DNA of 64,000 bases, from positions 1 through 64,000 of the forward strand of contig CAWBXD010000005.1 of NCBI GenBank assembly GCA_963792705.1. The letters run 5' to 3'. This DNA is from JBBQVS01 sp963792705. Lineage in GTDB: Bacteria > Chloroflexota > Ktedonobacteria > Ktedonobacterales > Ktedonobacteraceae. The position numbers and the translations under genes are program-made. This document shows positions 9,390-17,942 of this stretch, piece after piece. Position 1 is the stretch's first letter; the number at the start of each line of letters is the position of its first letter. Below the pieces are notes generated by a model, which was not told the origin of the DNA, made no database searches, and saw only the letters and a list, made by a program, of their open reading frames with translations.

Positions 9390-10142
9390 CTAATCTCCTG
9401 ACGAAAAAGATGGTAAGCCACTCGGCGTTCGTGCCTCTGTTGTCTCCACACGACCAAGCGCAGGGCTGCTGAGGAGGACAAAGCCGAAGCCAACCTTCGC
9501 GCATACATCCAAGATGCCGTACAGAATTGCTTCCCAAAGTGGACTAATCACACCAAAGCCTTCTTGCCCCAATGCCCATACAATCGGGTAGCAGAACCAT
9601 AGAACGACAAGGATGCCAGCAAGTGTTGTAAACAGCCGCGCGACCTGTGGGTCACGCTGACGGGCACCTGCCATTAAGCGTGTTCCAATGATATACAGAA
9701 TACCGAGGAAAGCAACAGAACTGAAACCAAACCATGCCCAGCGATAATCTGAGCGAATATATGAGGCAACAAAACCTGTGGCAATCATGTACACATCTGA
9801 GCCAATGAGTATCCCAAGAAGCGCACTTCGTCCTGGATATCGGGGAAGTGCGACCAATGAGAGGTCGAGCAACAACAAGGGAGTTGTAATCAACCAGTCA
9901 ATGTAGCGAGCAAAGTAGAAGGTGTGTCCTCCTTGTACTATCGTTCCATACCCGCTTGCCATTGCAAAGTACAGGGTGGCCGCAACTAATGGAATAAATG
10001 CGGATGCGTAGAAAAAGTGTCTGTTGTCATCGCGTGACCGTGCAGACATGGCAATAAACGCAAAACAGCCAAGAATCATAATCGCTGAAACAATCCAAAG
10101 TACTGTTCGCGTTCCTGCATCAACGCCACTCACAACATCCAT
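9390..10142 (-). CDS. Bacteriorhodopsin-type light-driven proton pump
   Basis: A seven-helix microbial rhodopsin of 250 residues. Helix C reads RYIDWLITTPLLLLD, giving D82, T86 and D93 at the positions of bacteriorhodopsin D85, T89 and D96 (DTD, outward proton pump). Helix F has W182, Y185, P186 and W189. Helix G has D212 and the retinal-binding K216 in LDVCAKVGFG. E194 and E204, the proton-release pair of bacteriorhodopsin, are also present. The layout resembles haloarchaeal bacteriorhodopsin more than proteorhodopsin or xanthorhodopsin. No carotenoid oxygenase or carotenoid gene is in the window, so retinal must come from elsewhere. A lipoprotein gene follows and an antiporter gene precedes on the same strand. 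Confidence 0.95.
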   Translation of the reverse strand: MDVVSGVDAGTRTVLWIVSAIMILGCFAFIAMSARSRDDNRHFFYASAFIPLVAATLYFAMASGYGTIVQGGHTFYFARYIDWLITTPLLLLDLSLVALPRYPGRSALLGILIGSDVYMIATGFVASYIRSDYRWAWFGFSSVAFLGILYIIGTRLMAGARQRDPQVARLFTTLAGILVVLWFCYPIVWALGQEGFGVISPLWEAILYGILDVCAKVGFGFVLLSSPALGRVETTEARTPSGLPSFSSGD

Positions 10143-10296
10143 ACAGTCAATGTCCTTTCTTCTCTTCCTTCATAGAAGGTGTGTCTTGACTAGAGAGTAC
10201 TTGCTGTACTCTTCATCCTAAGTATAGGAAAGAAAAGTAAGAACTCGGTAAAAAGCATATTTCAGAAATGCTCCTCAGTTCCTTGCGGCTTTCGCC

Positions 10297-11355
10297 TCAA
10301 CGTATAAGGGCGATAGCAAACAAACCAGCGATGCCGACGACATAGAATACGAGCACCATCAATGAGTCGATACCCATATGCAGAATCTGACGTTTGGGTC
10401 GAAAGATGAGGCCAAAGATGTACACTGTCGTGAGCAAGATACCAAGCCCTCCCAAGTAGATGTCAGTATTTTTTGCTTGTGGAAGGACGGCTTGCCCGGA
10501 GAGCAGAGTTGCGAGCAGGAAGAGCACGGGCAAGAAGGCATTGCCACCAAAGATATCACTGAAAGCAAGATTGTAGGCACCTGCTTTGACCGATGCGAGG
10601 CCAGTAGACAACTCTGGCAGTGAGGTAGACGCTGCGAGAATGGTACTGCCAAAGAGGACGCCGCTCAGACCAATATGCGAGGCAATGTCATTCCCACTCT
10701 CTTCAAGAACCACACCAGCTATCAATGTGATAAGAGCGGCGATAACAAAGACAACGATGACGCGTGTTGTACTCCATTTCTGTGCCGTCTCTTTCGTCTT
10801 GTCGCCTCGTTTCCCCTGCAACGTATCGGGTGCATGCCCTTTTTCTTGCCAGGGAAGGTCTTTGCGAGCCTTGCTTAGAAGCCAGAGGCCAATCAACCAG
10901 ATGATCGTAATAAGAAGTGCTTCAGGAGTGACGTGAGCAAAAATGAGCGATTTAGGAAGTTGTGTGCCCATAATGGAAAGAATCAGGACTGCAACAACAA
11001 GCACTGCTTCAAGCACTAATTCTAGGGAAGCAGCAGCATAACTCAAGGCATCCTTTCGCCATAAGCCGAAGATATCGAGCAAGACCAACACGACCGTCTG
11101 GATACCAATACCACCGAGAATGTTCCCGATAGCGATCCCAAGATTATGCGAGAGAGCTGCACTGACAGTAATAGCGATTTCAGGTAAGTTCGTTGCGATT
11201 GCAAGCAGAATCAGTCCGCCAAGGGCTTGTCCAAGCCCAAAACGTGATGCAATGACATCGGTTGTGTTCGACAGTTGAATTCCAGCGAACCAGACCGCTA
11301 TAGCCCCTCCCACAAAAATGAGGATGAGGATAGGTAATGATAATGAATGAAACAT
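10297..11355 (-). CDS. Sodium/calcium exchanger family antiporter
   Basis: A 352-residue Na_Ca_ex-family membrane protein with two inverted halves. The diagnostic alpha-repeats are GGLILLAIATNLPE in the N-terminal half and GVLFGSTILAASTSLPE in the C-terminal half, each with the Glu that coordinates cation, separated by a charged loop around residues 175-195. The ATG at 11355 is chosen because AAAGGAG precedes it with good spacing; the longer frame to 11403 lacks a site. The protein would exchange Ca2+ (or Mn2+) for Na+ or H+ across the membrane; the exact ion is not readable. It is divergent from the histidine kinase gene and upstream of the rhodopsin gene. Confidence 0.9.
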   Translation of the reverse strand: MFHSLSLPILILIFVGGAIAVWFAGIQLSNTTDVIASRFGLGQALGGLILLAIATNLPEIAITVSAALSHNLGIAIGNILGGIGIQTVVLVLLDIFGLWRKDALSYAAASLELVLEAVLVVAVLILSIMGTQLPKSLIFAHVTPEALLITIIWLIGLWLLSKARKDLPWQEKGHAPDTLQGKRGDKTKETAQKWSTTRVIVVFVIAALITLIAGVVLEESGNDIASHIGLSGVLFGSTILAASTSLPELSTGLASVKAGAYNLAFSDIFGGNAFLPVLFLLATLLSGQAVLPQAKNTDIYLGGLGILLTTVYIFGLIFRPKRQILHMGIDSLMVLVFYVVGIAGLFAIALIR

Positions 11356-11549
11356 ACTACTCCTTTGATGAAGATACTTTCTCACAAAATATAGGATATC
11401 CAATCTGTGTTACAGAACGGTAAGAGCAAAATGCAAGAAAAGGAAGAAAGCTGAAAACGAATCACTTCCTTACTCAATTTTTACTTTGCTGCTTTATACT
11501 CTTGTTTTAAGTAGATGTAAGGACCTAACTATGCAGCAAAGATAAGCGA

Positions 11550-12800
11550 GTGCTAGGAGAAGCGAGACAAGTGATGGTACAGCACACTACAGAACTTACA
11601 CGTACCCTTCTGGAATGTGAGTACGTTAGTGTTGTTCTAGTAGAGCTAGAGAAAGATCAACTGCGCCTTGTGTCGCTAGCAGGGGCCTCAAAAGAACAGG
11701 AACATGACTGGTCCACTGCAATAGGAAACCTTGTCTTACACGAAGCAGTGGATGCAGGTACTCTTTCGCGTTTACGTGGAGGGGAAGTGGTGCAAGTAGC
11801 TCAAACTCAACCTCTGTTGCAGCGTATGAGTACCACGAATATGCGGGAGATAATGATTGCTCCTTTGCGTGTACATGAGCAATTCATGGGTATGTTCATC
11901 CTTCATTCTAACGCGAAGAAATATAAGTATTCGCTGCAAGAGAAGAAAGCGGTAGTGGAAGTTGTTGGCACCTTTATCGGGTCGTTCATCGAGCGCGAAC
12001 GTCTCTCAAATGAGCGAGTAGCAGTACAGGAAAAAGCTCCGTCTCTGGATACTATCAACCAACGCACGAGTGATTTTTTGAGCTTGGTAGGTCATGAACT
12101 GCGCACGCCACTTACTGCTATTAAGAGCAATATCTGGTTCGCGACGAATTTATTGACTGATGCTTTACAACAAGTGCGAGAAGAGGAAGCCTCCCTCAGA
12201 AGCTTGGTCGAAGATGTGCGAGAGTTGCTCTATCGCGTAGACCAGCTGGTCGGAGTTCAAAATGGGCTGGTGAGTGAACTGCTGGATGTCTCACGTATTC
12301 AAGTGAACAAACTTGACTTGCAGTTCCAACCCCATAACTTGATAACTCTTGTACTTCAGGTAGCCGAGAGCCTCGCTCCCACCACTTCTACAGACCGTCT
12401 GCGTGTGATAGCAGGTGAAGAAAGTATATCCGCTCTGGTAGATGGAGAGCGCATTGGACAAGTACTGAACAACTATCTGACAAATGCCCTTACCTATTCA
12501 GCACCAGATCGTCCAGTCGAGATTTCCGTACGGGCACAAGGGCAACAAGCACGAGTTTCAGTTTGCGATGCAGGACCTGGACTCACGCGAGAAGAACAAG
12601 AGCATGTGTGGGAACGTTTTTATCGAGTTCCAAGAGTTGTGGCGCAAGCGAACACTCGTGGAGGTCTCGGCCTAGGATTGTACCTTTGCCGTATGATTAT
12701 CGAACTCCACCAGGGACAGGTGGGGGTTGAGAGCATTGTTGGAGAGGGTTCAACCTTCTGGTTTACGCTTCCTCTCTCCGTGCGTGACATCAGTCCATGA
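11550..12800 (+). CDS. GAF-domain sensor histidine kinase
   Basis: A soluble 416-residue kinase. Residues ~1-155 form a GAF-like sensor ending in a coiled linker. The phosphoacceptor box is SDFLSLVGHELRTPLTAIKSN, followed by the ATPase domain with VLNNYLTNALTYS (N box), VCDAGPGL (G1), ERFYR and GGLGLGLYLCRMI (G2). No membrane segment is present and no response regulator is adjacent, so it is an orphan kinase within this window. The GTG at 11550 is the ORF limit; an ATG at 11574 with AGGAG at 11555-11559 is an alternative start. Confidence 0.9.
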   Translation: MLGEARQVMVQHTTELTRTLLECEYVSVVLVELEKDQLRLVSLAGASKEQEHDWSTAIGNLVLHEAVDAGTLSRLRGGEVVQVAQTQPLLQRMSTTNMREIMIAPLRVHEQFMGMFILHSNAKKYKYSLQEKKAVVEVVGTFIGSFIERERLSNERVAVQEKAPSLDTINQRTSDFLSLVGHELRTPLTAIKSNIWFATNLLTDALQQVREEEASLRSLVEDVRELLYRVDQLVGVQNGLVSELLDVSRIQVNKLDLQFQPHNLITLVLQVAESLAPTTSTDRLRVIAGEESISALVDGERIGQVLNNYLTNALTYSAPDRPVEISVRAQGQQARVSVCDAGPGLTREEQEHVWERFYRVPRVVAQANTRGGLGLGLYLCRMIIELHQGQVGVESIVGEGSTFWFTLPLSVRDISP

Positions 12801-12855
12801 TGAGAAGTATTCTTTGGCATTTCGAGAAGTTTTTATAAGCAAAGGAGGACAGAGC

Positions 12856-13068
12856 ATGGATGCAGAAGAGGCGCAGCGTTTAAGAAAAGAATGGTTTGGA
12901 AAGCCGTGTAGTCATGTACAGATAGAGAAGGAGGGGAAGCAAGGCAGAGAAATGAATGAGTATGCTTGTCTGACATGCGGTTCAGAATTTGTGAGTAGGG
13001 AAGCATGGGAGAAGCTTCTTCGTACTAGGAAGGCTTCAATCGATCAACACAGTTGTTCTCTACTGTAA
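12856..13068 (+). CDS. Small protein with CSH/CLTC zinc-ribbon-like motif
   Basis: A 70-residue hypothetical protein. ATG 12856 has a strong AAAGGAGG site just upstream. The sequence contains KPCSH near residue 17 and YACLTCG about 23 residues later, a pair layout compatible with a small zinc ribbon, flanked by charged helices. It follows the histidine kinase gene by 55 bases on the same strand. I do not recognise a family and assign no function. Confidence 0.65.
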   Translation: MDAEEAQRLRKEWFGKPCSHVQIEKEGKQGREMNEYACLTCGSEFVSREAWEKLLRTRKASIDQHSCSLL

Positions 13069-13267
13069 GGTGTATTGCCTCACCCGAAATCTTGCTCTGC
13101 ATTGGCTTCCACCCAGCTTTTTCAGTCACGCCCATGAGGGGTCTTACTTGAGTAATCACGCGTTGTTCTAGGTGATATCATGAGAGCAACCAGGAAGATT
13201 TCACGTGAGCAAGAATCGACTTTCGTATCATTCGTATGAATGAACGTCGAAGCTGAAAGGAGACGTG

Positions 13268-13513
13268 GTGGAGCAAGCATATGCTTTGGTACATGTCCGC
13301 GGCATCAACCTGCTCTGTCAAGAATATAGAAAAGTGTATGCGCTCGTCGAGGGCGAGACGCGTCGCCGGAAGATCAAGAGGGCACGTAGACGGCAAGGCG
13401 TTTTGGAGGTACGAACCGTAGCACGAGATATCTGGATGGGTCCAACGACTGTCATCGAATGGGTGAATAGACGAGGTGATCTTGTGCGCTATTTGGAACA
13501 CGATATTCGTTAA
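13268..13513 (+). CDS. Small basic hypothetical protein
   Basis: An 81-residue arginine-rich frame. AGGAG at 13258-13262 lies 5 bases before GTG 13268 (another GTG at 13265 is too close). The middle has a basic cluster (RRRKIKRARRR). No family recognised. A longer frame on the opposite strand is less protein-like. The call rests on the ribosome binding site alone. Confidence 0.35.
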   Translation: MEQAYALVHVRGINLLCQEYRKVYALVEGETRRRKIKRARRRQGVLEVRTVARDIWMGPTTVIEWVNRRGDLVRYLEHDIR

Positions 13514-13682
13514 CACATGGCATGTACTGGTTGCACACCTCTTGGAGATACACATGATGCATGGAGTCGTGCATCTTACTACAACGCTCCTGTGCAGCTT
13601 AGGAGACTCCCCGTCAAATCACAAGGTTGTGTCATCTCTGTCTTCAGAGAAAAAAAGTCAGCAAACAAGAACATGAGAGGAA

Positions 13683-14275
13683 TTAGGGGTGCTGAAGTCC
13701 AGCTTCAGCAAGAGCGTCCTCCAACAGTTCACGGACTCGCAACACATCAGCCCATTGACGCATATAGGGACGGTCGAGAGTGTCACCTTGTTGTCTCATG
13801 ATGCCCAAGATATCATTCCACTGGCGCGTGGATGTTTGTCCTCCCATCTCAAACCACTCCAACTTTGTGAGGATGGCATCTTCTGCGGAGGCAATTCTGA
13901 GAGGACGTGTGCCTGGTTCGAGGAGTGTTGGTTGAGCACGACGTGCTTCTTCCTGAGTGAAGGCACGCTGTTTGAGCGGAATCAGGTCCACTTTCATCAT
14001 CGTCGTTAGATGGAGGACCCCATAGAGTATCCCACGTCGCACCGCGTCTTGGAATGCTTGTTCATCCAGAAGTACTCGCTTTGCAGCATCTGGACAAGTT
14101 GGTGGACCTGCTGACCTGCTTAGAGAGCGACAATCACATTAACATCTTGTGTCTGGCGAGCCGTTCCATGCACCGAACTGGAAACAGAGCCGCCAATATA
14201 ATAGGTAATACCTAATTGCTCGAAGGCTTCAATCAAAGGAGCGAGAGCTTCAACGACGGAGTGATGGAGAGACAT
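13683..14275 (-). pseudogene. Decayed nucleotidyltransferase-fold protein
   Basis: Reading minus strand from ATG 14275 gives a nucleotidyltransferase-like start (IEAFEQLGITYYIGGSVSSS, then HGTARQTQDVNVIV), where G-S and D-x-D-like positions match the fold. The frame is then cut by a TAA shortly after VIVAL, and a second break shifts frame near 14060-14070. Downstream, 14042-13683 encodes the matching C-terminal half (MMKVDLIPLKQRAF, RQWNDILGIMRQQG). The neighbouring intact gene at 14388-15254 has the same arrangement (SVHG, WNDILGML). At least two lesions make this a likely pseudogene. Confidence 0.75.
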
Positions 14276-14387
14276 ATTGGCTTCTCCCTTTCTTGCTTAT
14301 GCGAACACTTCTATTCCTAAAGAGAAAACGAAGAAACCACTCATTTACCTTTACCTTGTCTTTTTTCTCTCTGATTGCTCATCGTAG

Positions 14388-15254
14388 TTATATATCCTGG
14401 AGTCCTGCATCAATGAGTGCTCGTTGCCAGGGATCAGAGAGATGAAGTGCTGTGACCCAGTGCTCAAGCACTGCAAGATCGAGGCGTGTTCCCCGCACTT
14501 TGAGCATCCCCAGGATATCGTTCCATTCGGCATCATCGTTCATGCCATCGGTTCGTGACTGCTCATCAGAATAATACCTTTGCAACTTGAACACAATCAT
14601 TTCTTCGGCTGAGGCCACCGGAAAGGGAGGATAGCGTTGATCAAGAGGAGACGCAGTTATGAGGAAAAGCATCGCGTGGTCGAAAGCGGTTGGGGGAGCG
14701 ACGATGAGATCAAGTTTCATCAACGAGTCCAGGTGGATCAACGTGCAGGGTGTCTGCTGTTGCACTGCTCTGTGAAGGGCCGTTTCGTCAAAGACGTAGT
14801 CCTGTTGGAACAGCGACACGAACGAGGGAACCGTCTCTTGGTCCAAGTACACGACGAGATCGCAATCCTGAGCTAGTTGTTGCATGCCATGAACCGAGCT
14901 GGCAATCGAGCCTGCCAAATACGATGGAACGCCGAGATGTTGAAGTCGGCGGAGAGCCGACGAGAGTAGGGTGCCGAGGTCGAGTCGCTGAAGATGCCAG
15001 TCCTGTTGCATTTCCACGGCATCCATGACGCGCTGGATAAGCAACGGGTGACAGTCTCCAGTAAGAACATGTTCGACCAGCTCTCGCTCACTCGTTTGGT
15101 GTTGCCTCTTTTGCCAGGCATGAACGTTGGCCCACAACAGCGTTCGAGTCCAGGATGCAACGGAAGAGAACCGTTTGGACAGAGGCGAGGTGCGGATCAT
15201 CTCTATTTGAATGCGTTCGATCTCTGGACGAGTGTCAATGGATTGTGTTCTCAT
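14388..15254 (-). CDS. Nucleotidyltransferase-fold protein with N-terminal extension
   Basis: A 288-residue protein. The C-terminal two thirds looks like a nucleotidyltransferase-fold (MNT/DUF6036-like) domain: SYLAGSIASSVHG, then QDCDLVVYLD with the Asp pair, LMKLDLIV and AEWNDILGMLKVRG. The first ~110 residues are a separate helical region with SWTRTLLWANVHA. It is a paralogue of the decayed gene 110 bases downstream. Such proteins often act in toxin-antitoxin or nucleotide-modifying contexts, but nothing nearby supports a specific role. Confidence 0.75.
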   Translation of the reverse strand: MRTQSIDTRPEIERIQIEMIRTSPLSKRFSSVASWTRTLLWANVHAWQKRQHQTSERELVEHVLTGDCHPLLIQRVMDAVEMQQDWHLQRLDLGTLLSSALRRLQHLGVPSYLAGSIASSVHGMQQLAQDCDLVVYLDQETVPSFVSLFQQDYVFDETALHRAVQQQTPCTLIHLDSLMKLDLIVAPPTAFDHAMLFLITASPLDQRYPPFPVASAEEMIVFKLQRYYSDEQSRTDGMNDDAEWNDILGMLKVRGTRLDLAVLEHWVTALHLSDPWQRALIDAGLQDI

Positions 15255-15838
15255 AGCCTTCTCCTCTTCTTGCTCTCAGTGTACGAGCTTTGAGAGAACC
15301 AGTCAAGAGAGAAAGGTCCTTGTATTTCGTATAGACATGTATGCTGATGCAGAGAAGGGGAAAATAGTCCTAGAGGAGGATATTCACTCGAAAAAAGCTT
15401 GCATTTCTTAGAAAAGTGGAGTACTCTGCATCCAGAGTGTGCTGATGAAGGGGTGCCTGCCTCGAACCGCTCGCAACACCTTATGCCATATGGGGAAACT
15501 AAACTCAAGCATAAGAGAAGAAAAGCGAGCGAAAAGGTCGTGAAACCTTTTGTCAGAGTAGCTCAGATATCTTCCAGAGCGTGTAGATTGGCTCTGGAGG
15601 CCGATGTATGCCAATCGAGCGGTGTTTTCGTAGGTTCCTGCCTTCCAAGCAGGCTGTCGCGAGTTTCGCATCTTGTCTCTCACTTCCCACTCACAGATTT
15701 TTCTCTACATGACCTTCTCAAACTACAGGGTGACAACTAAGTGATGAGAAAGAATTCAGAGGAACCCTTCTGGAACGGTTCTCACTGCGAGTTCGTATAA
15801 ACATCATATACTGTACGAAAGCAAGATGGGAGCTAGGT
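15255..15838. other. Gene-poor stretch with small hairpins
   Basis: No convincing gene is seen in these 584 bases. A plus-strand frame (15399-15740) and a minus-strand frame (15408-15683) are open but lack ribosome binding sites and recognisable motifs. Local inverted repeats occur, for example CCAGAGC at 15574-15580 pairing with GCTCTGG just downstream, and CCTGC/GCAGG around 15638-15654. It may be a remnant of a mobile element or an unannotated RNA; I cannot decide. Confidence 0.4.
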
Positions 15839-16579
15839 GTGAAGCAATCTACTCAACGCGTGGTACGTAACTCAGCCGATTATGGATATCCCTCACCTGA
15901 TATTGTGGCACTTTCAGCAAAAGCATTAGAGATAACGCGACGTTTAACAGAAGACTATGGCGAGTCGCGCTGGTCAAGCAAAAATCCTATGAGTATGCTC
16001 GTAGACATCCTTCTTTCACATCGCACACGCGACGAACAAACGGCTGCCGGTTATGATAACCTGCTGAAACGCTTTGGCTCATGGGAGGGAGTACGTGATG
16101 CACCTGTCAACGAAGTACAGGACGCCATTGCCAATGTCAACTTCCCCGAGGTCAAAGCTCCCCGTATCCAGGCCATTATGCGCCAGATCACAGAGGAACG
16201 TGGAAAGCTTGATCTGGACTTTTTATGTGAACTTCCAGTAGATGAAGCGGCGGCATGGCTCAATCGCTTCGATGGAGTTGGTCCGAAAACGACTGCATGT
16301 GTGCTGCTGTTCTCGTGCAGGTTACCCCTATTGCCAGTTGATGTGCATGTCCACAGAACCACTGGGCGTATAGGGCTGATCGGGAAAAAAGTGACTGCTG
16401 ATAATGCTCATCCTCTGCTACAAGCACTCCTTCCACAGGACGCTCGTACTATTTACAACTTCCATAAGGGTCTGCTGCGTCATGGTCAGCGAGTTTGTGT
16501 CTACGAACGCCCCCGCTGTAACCAGTGCGTGTTAACGGACCTATGCGACTACTACAAAACAGTAGTGAAACCGCAGTAA
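15839..16579 (+). CDS. Endonuclease III-like DNA glycosylase/AP lyase
   Basis: A 246-residue HhH-GPD protein. The helix-hairpin-helix reads FDGVGPKTTACVLLF with the catalytic Lys, followed by the Asp in PVDVHVHR, so both glycosylase and lyase residues are kept. The C-terminal iron-sulfur loop has the exact C-x6-C-x2-C-x5-C spacing (CVYERPRCNQCVLTDLC). It should excise oxidised pyrimidines in base excision repair. GTG start after GGGAG. A second, truncated copy of its last third lies 165 bases downstream. Confidence 0.9.
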   Translation: MKQSTQRVVRNSADYGYPSPDIVALSAKALEITRRLTEDYGESRWSSKNPMSMLVDILLSHRTRDEQTAAGYDNLLKRFGSWEGVRDAPVNEVQDAIANVNFPEVKAPRIQAIMRQITEERGKLDLDFLCELPVDEAAAWLNRFDGVGPKTTACVLLFSCRLPLLPVDVHVHRTTGRIGLIGKKVTADNAHPLLQALLPQDARTIYNFHKGLLRHGQRVCVYERPRCNQCVLTDLCDYYKTVVKPQ

Positions 16580-16613
16580 AATTTATTATGAGTAGATGAG
16601 TAACATAAATAGA

Positions 16614-16647
16614 TAGGCAAACTCCTAAATGTTCAGAAGTTTGCCTA
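16614..16647 (+). terminator. Hairpin after endonuclease III-like gene
   Basis: Arms TAGGCAAACT (16614-16623) and AGTTTGCCTA (16638-16647) are perfectly complementary, with a 14-base loop. It lies 34 bases after the stop codon. There is no strong U-tract, so termination is probable rather than certain. Confidence 0.55.
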
Positions 16648-16744
16648 ACGCTCCAGGAGTAGCAGGTTATGAATTATGATACTTTAAGCGTTTGTATCGC
16701 AAGAATAGTGCTCTGCAAGCGTCTCTGAAAGTTACTAAATACGT

Positions 16745-16993
16745 GTGTCTGTAGATGTACATGTTCATCGCGTGAGTGGTCGTCTAGGTCTCATCGGCAA
16801 GAAAGTTACAGCAGACAACGCTCATCCACTTTTGCAAGCACTATTGCCACCAGAGGCGCGACCCATCTACAATTTTCACAAAGGCTTGTTACGACATGGG
16901 CAGCACGTCTGCGTTTACGAGCGTCCGCGCTGTAACCAATGTATGCTAACAGACCTATGTGATTATTATAAAACAGTGGTGAAACCACAATAA
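16745..16993 (+). pseudogene. Truncated copy of the endonuclease III-like gene (3' third)
   Basis: The 82-codon frame matches the C-terminal part of the upstream endonuclease III-like protein from VDVHVHR to the same KTVVKPQ end, including the four iron-sulfur cysteines (CVYERPRCNQCMLTDLC). The HhH motif with the catalytic Lys is absent. DNA differences between copies are mostly at third codon positions (for example GCTGATAAT against GCAGACAAC), so the copy diverged under protein-level selection before truncation. Upstream 16650-16744 shows no continuation. It cannot be an active glycosylase. Confidence 0.8.
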
Positions 16994-17032
16994 ATTTTTT
17001 GATTACGACTTGATAAGTAGTTTAGCTAAACA

Positions 17033-17066
17033 AAAGACTCCTGAGCAACTAGGAGTCTTTGTATTA
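17033..17066 (+). terminator. Hairpin after the truncated copy
   Basis: Perfect 10-bp stem, AAAGACTCCT at 17033-17042 with AGGAGTCTTT at 17051-17060, an 8-base loop and a T-containing tail. It lies between the truncated copy and the convergent hydrolase gene and could serve both. Confidence 0.7.
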
Positions 17067-17084
17067 ATGCTCCCATACACGAAT

Positions 17085-17909
17085 TTATACAATGAGTCGT
17101 TGTATCTCCTTCATTGTGATTGCCCATGACTCCGAGGTAGGATCAATGACGACAAAGTGATCTGCCCCAGGCAACTCAATAAGCGTTACCGCGTCCCCTG
17201 CCTCGATTGCTTTGCGTGCATAAAACTGGCTTACATCAAAGGGCACATTATTATCCTGGGTACCGTGAATAAGCACCTGAGGTACACCTAGTGGCAACAG
17301 TGCTGCTGGTGAAGCAGTTGCATATCGCTCAGGGACAGCTTGTGGATCTCCTCCGAGTAGCTCAATGGCAGCATCTCTGCCTAGCCCAAGTTGTGCTACA
17401 TAGTCGAGGTCCGCACATCCCGCTAGGCTTACTGCCCCAGCTATCTGCAACGGCTCCTGTGCTATCAATTCCCCACTAGTAATGCGCTGCCGTCCTGCTA
17501 CCCATAACGCGAGATGTCCTCCAGCGGAATGTCCAACTGTCACGACCCGTTCTGTATCTAGCCCATATTGAGGCGCAAGCGTGCGTAAATAATCAGTGGC
17601 AAGGGCAACATCAAGCATAGTATTAGGCCAACCACCATCGGCATTCCCGACACGTCGATACTCGATATTCCATGCGCTGATGCCCTGCTGTGCCAGATTG
17701 CGTGCCAGGCCTCGCATAAGTGAAAGTCCATACGCAGCTCGCCAAAAGCCGCCATGAATCAGGAGAACAACGGGTGTTTTACCGCGTCCTCCCTCTGCTA
17801 AATAGAGTTCACCATATTGAAATGCCTTTGAGCCATACTGAATGCGTATTCCATTATCACGCCCAGTAAGACGACGGAACAACTGTCCAACTTGCTCAAC
17901 AAAACCCAT
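17085..17909 (-). CDS. Alpha/beta hydrolase (esterase/lipase-like)
   Basis: A 274-residue alpha/beta hydrolase. It has the oxyanion motif LLIHGGFW, the nucleophile elbow GHSAGGHL, and later Asp in HGTQDNNVP and His in GADHFVV, completing a Ser-Asp-His triad. The HGG motif and size place it with the hormone-sensitive-lipase/kynurenine-formamidase-like group. No signal peptide, so it is cytoplasmic. It is 33 bases downstream of the GNAT gene on the same strand and is probably co-transcribed with it. Substrate unknown. Confidence 0.85.
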   Translation of the reverse strand: MGFVEQVGQLFRRLTGRDNGIRIQYGSKAFQYGELYLAEGGRGKTPVVLLIHGGFWRAAYGLSLMRGLARNLAQQGISAWNIEYRRVGNADGGWPNTMLDVALATDYLRTLAPQYGLDTERVVTVGHSAGGHLALWVAGRQRITSGELIAQEPLQIAGAVSLAGCADLDYVAQLGLGRDAAIELLGGDPQAVPERYATASPAALLPLGVPQVLIHGTQDNNVPFDVSQFYARKAIEAGDAVTLIELPGADHFVVIDPTSESWAITMKEIQRLIV

Positions 17910-17942
17910 AGTGCCTCCAATACAATGCCCAACGCATCTTGC

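Noticed and set aside
13178..13555. 125-codon minus-strand ORF
   Set aside because: Overlaps a small plus-strand frame with a ribosome site and has no motif of its own.
15399..15740. 113-codon plus-strand ORF
   Set aside because: No ribosome site, Ser/Cys-rich sequence and no recognisable domain.
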